A DNA stretch of 6,782 bases, from positions 1 through 6,782 of the forward strand of contig JBGVRF010000168.1 in NCBI GenBank assembly GCA_045128175.1, written 5' to 3'. Shown here piece by piece: positions 6,192-6,782 of the stretch (within the stretch, counting starts at the first letter, position 1; each line of letters opens with the position of its first letter). The position numbers and the translations under genes were made by a program. Below the pieces are notes generated by a model, which was given only the letters and a program-made list of their open reading frames with translations, did no database searches and was not told the DNA's origin. The DNA is from Scatosoma sp045128175. GTDB taxonomy: Bacteria > Bacillota > Clostridia > Christensenellales > Borkfalkiaceae.

Positions 6192-6782
6192 TTATGCAGC
6201 GGATTTCTTTTCGATCTGACTTACCGCATTGCCCAAAAGCTCGTTCAGTTTCTCTGCGGTAGTGCCTTCGCTGATCAGGGCGATCAAGCCGTCGCCGATA
6301 CCCTGCATAGGCGTCCACAGCGTGGAGGGAACGTTCTTCTGTGCTTTTGTATACTGGAGCTGCGCGGTGATCGCTTTTGCGCAAGCGTCGTTCTTCACCT
6401 TTTCTTCTTGCTGTGCTTCCAAATTCGTGGGAACGAAACCGCGAAGGTCGAAATGCTTCAGCTGATTTTCTTTATTCGAATAGAATTCTGCGAATGCCAT
6501 GGCTTCCGACTTATTCTTCGAATAGTTGGCAACCCCAAGGAGCTTATATCCTGCAAAAGAAACGAGCTGCACTTGCTTTTCTTCCGCCGTGCCTCTGTTC
6601 AGGGTGTAACTAGGAAGCTTTGCAACTGCAAAATCTTCGCCGAGATATTTTTCGAACGTCGTCTTATTCCAGATACCCGAAACCGCCGCAACGATACTGC
6701 CGTCCTGGAAACCTGCTGCCGACTTCGAATCGTCCGTGTCGGGTTTTACTTTGGGATTGGAAATGGTTTCCCAGAGTGCCTG
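6192..6782 (-). CDS. malE: Maltodextrin-binding lipoprotein/protein MalE, C-terminal part only
   Basis: The minus-strand frame is open from the window end to a TAA at 6192-6194, giving the last 196 residues of what is usually a protein of about 400-430. The signal peptide and N-lobe lie outside the window. Numbered within the fragment, visible family features are AAVSGIWN (32-39) followed by FAVAKLPSYTLN (51-62), QLVSFAGYKLLGVANYSKN (72-90), EAMAFAEFYSNKENQ (93-107) and FDLRGFVPTN (111-120). The last segment, VPSTLWTPMQGIGDGLIALI (151-170), corresponds to the MBP stretch before the final helices. These match Bacillota maltodextrin-binding proteins (MalX/MdxE type). It would bind maltodextrins outside the membrane and deliver them to MalF/MalG. 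As first visible gene of the operon, its promoter and any MalR/CcpA operator lie beyond the window. A GTG at 6572 could be misread as a start, but homology continues upstream of it. Confidence 0.92.
   Translation of the reverse strand, partial: QALWETISNPKVKPDTDDSKSAAGFQDGSIVAAVSGIWNKTTFEKYLGEDFAVAKLPSYTLNRGTAEEKQVQLVSFAGYKLLGVANYSKNKSEAMAFAEFYSNKENQLKHFDLRGFVPTNLEAQQEEKVKNDACAKAITAQLQYTKAQKNVPSTLWTPMQGIGDGLIALISEGTTAEKLNELLGNAVSQIEKKSAA

Noticed and set aside
1..6782. CRISPR arrays, insertion sequences, tRNA or rRNA genes
   Set aside because: No regularly spaced repeats, transposase-like frames, terminal inverted repeats or tRNA-like folds were recognised on reading both strands.

Overview
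The window looks like chromosomal DNA from a fermentative Gram-positive bacterium of the Bacillota, most likely a Clostridia-type gut or anaerobic lineage. The evidence is moderate GC, strong AGGAGG-type ribosome binding sites, an amylase with a lipoprotein signal, a MalF with the N-terminal two-helix extension typical of Bacillota, and no ATPase gene in the visible part of the sugar transport operon. The lineage is inferred from protein style only; no marker gene is present. All supported genes lie on the minus strand, so transcription runs from the high coordinates to the low ones.

Region 1 (about 6782 down to 2098) is the distal part of a maltodextrin uptake and degradation operon. In order of transcription it holds malE (substrate-binding protein, C-terminal 196 residues only), malF, malG and a secreted lipid-anchored GH13 alpha-amylase, closed by a hairpin terminator. 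The amylase would cut alpha-glucans outside the cell, MalE would capture the maltodextrins, and MalF/MalG would form the membrane channel. The ATPase is not visible and is probably supplied from elsewhere, as with MsmX-type shared ATPases. malF and malG are fused by a TAATG stop-start overlap. The malE-malF gap and the malG-amylase gap, each about 80 bases, both contain a long, nearly perfect RNA hairpin whose G-U pairs work only in the minus-strand transcript.

Region 2 (about 2097 down to 1) is a separate purine-salvage transcription unit. A near-consensus extended -10 promoter drives hpt (hypoxanthine/guanine phosphoribosyltransferase), followed one base later by an NCS2/AzgA-family purine permease that runs off the window start, apparently just short of its C-terminus. 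The permease imports the base and Hpt converts it to the nucleotide.

I see no wholly new system here. The gene content is recognisable. The most interesting signals are the two intercistronic RNA hairpins, especially the one placed between a Shine-Dalgarno sequence and the amylase start codon. The only untranslated stretch over 200 bases (1935-2150) is accounted for by the terminator, the promoter and an AT-rich spacer. No RNA genes, mobile elements, CRISPR arrays or long repeats were seen.
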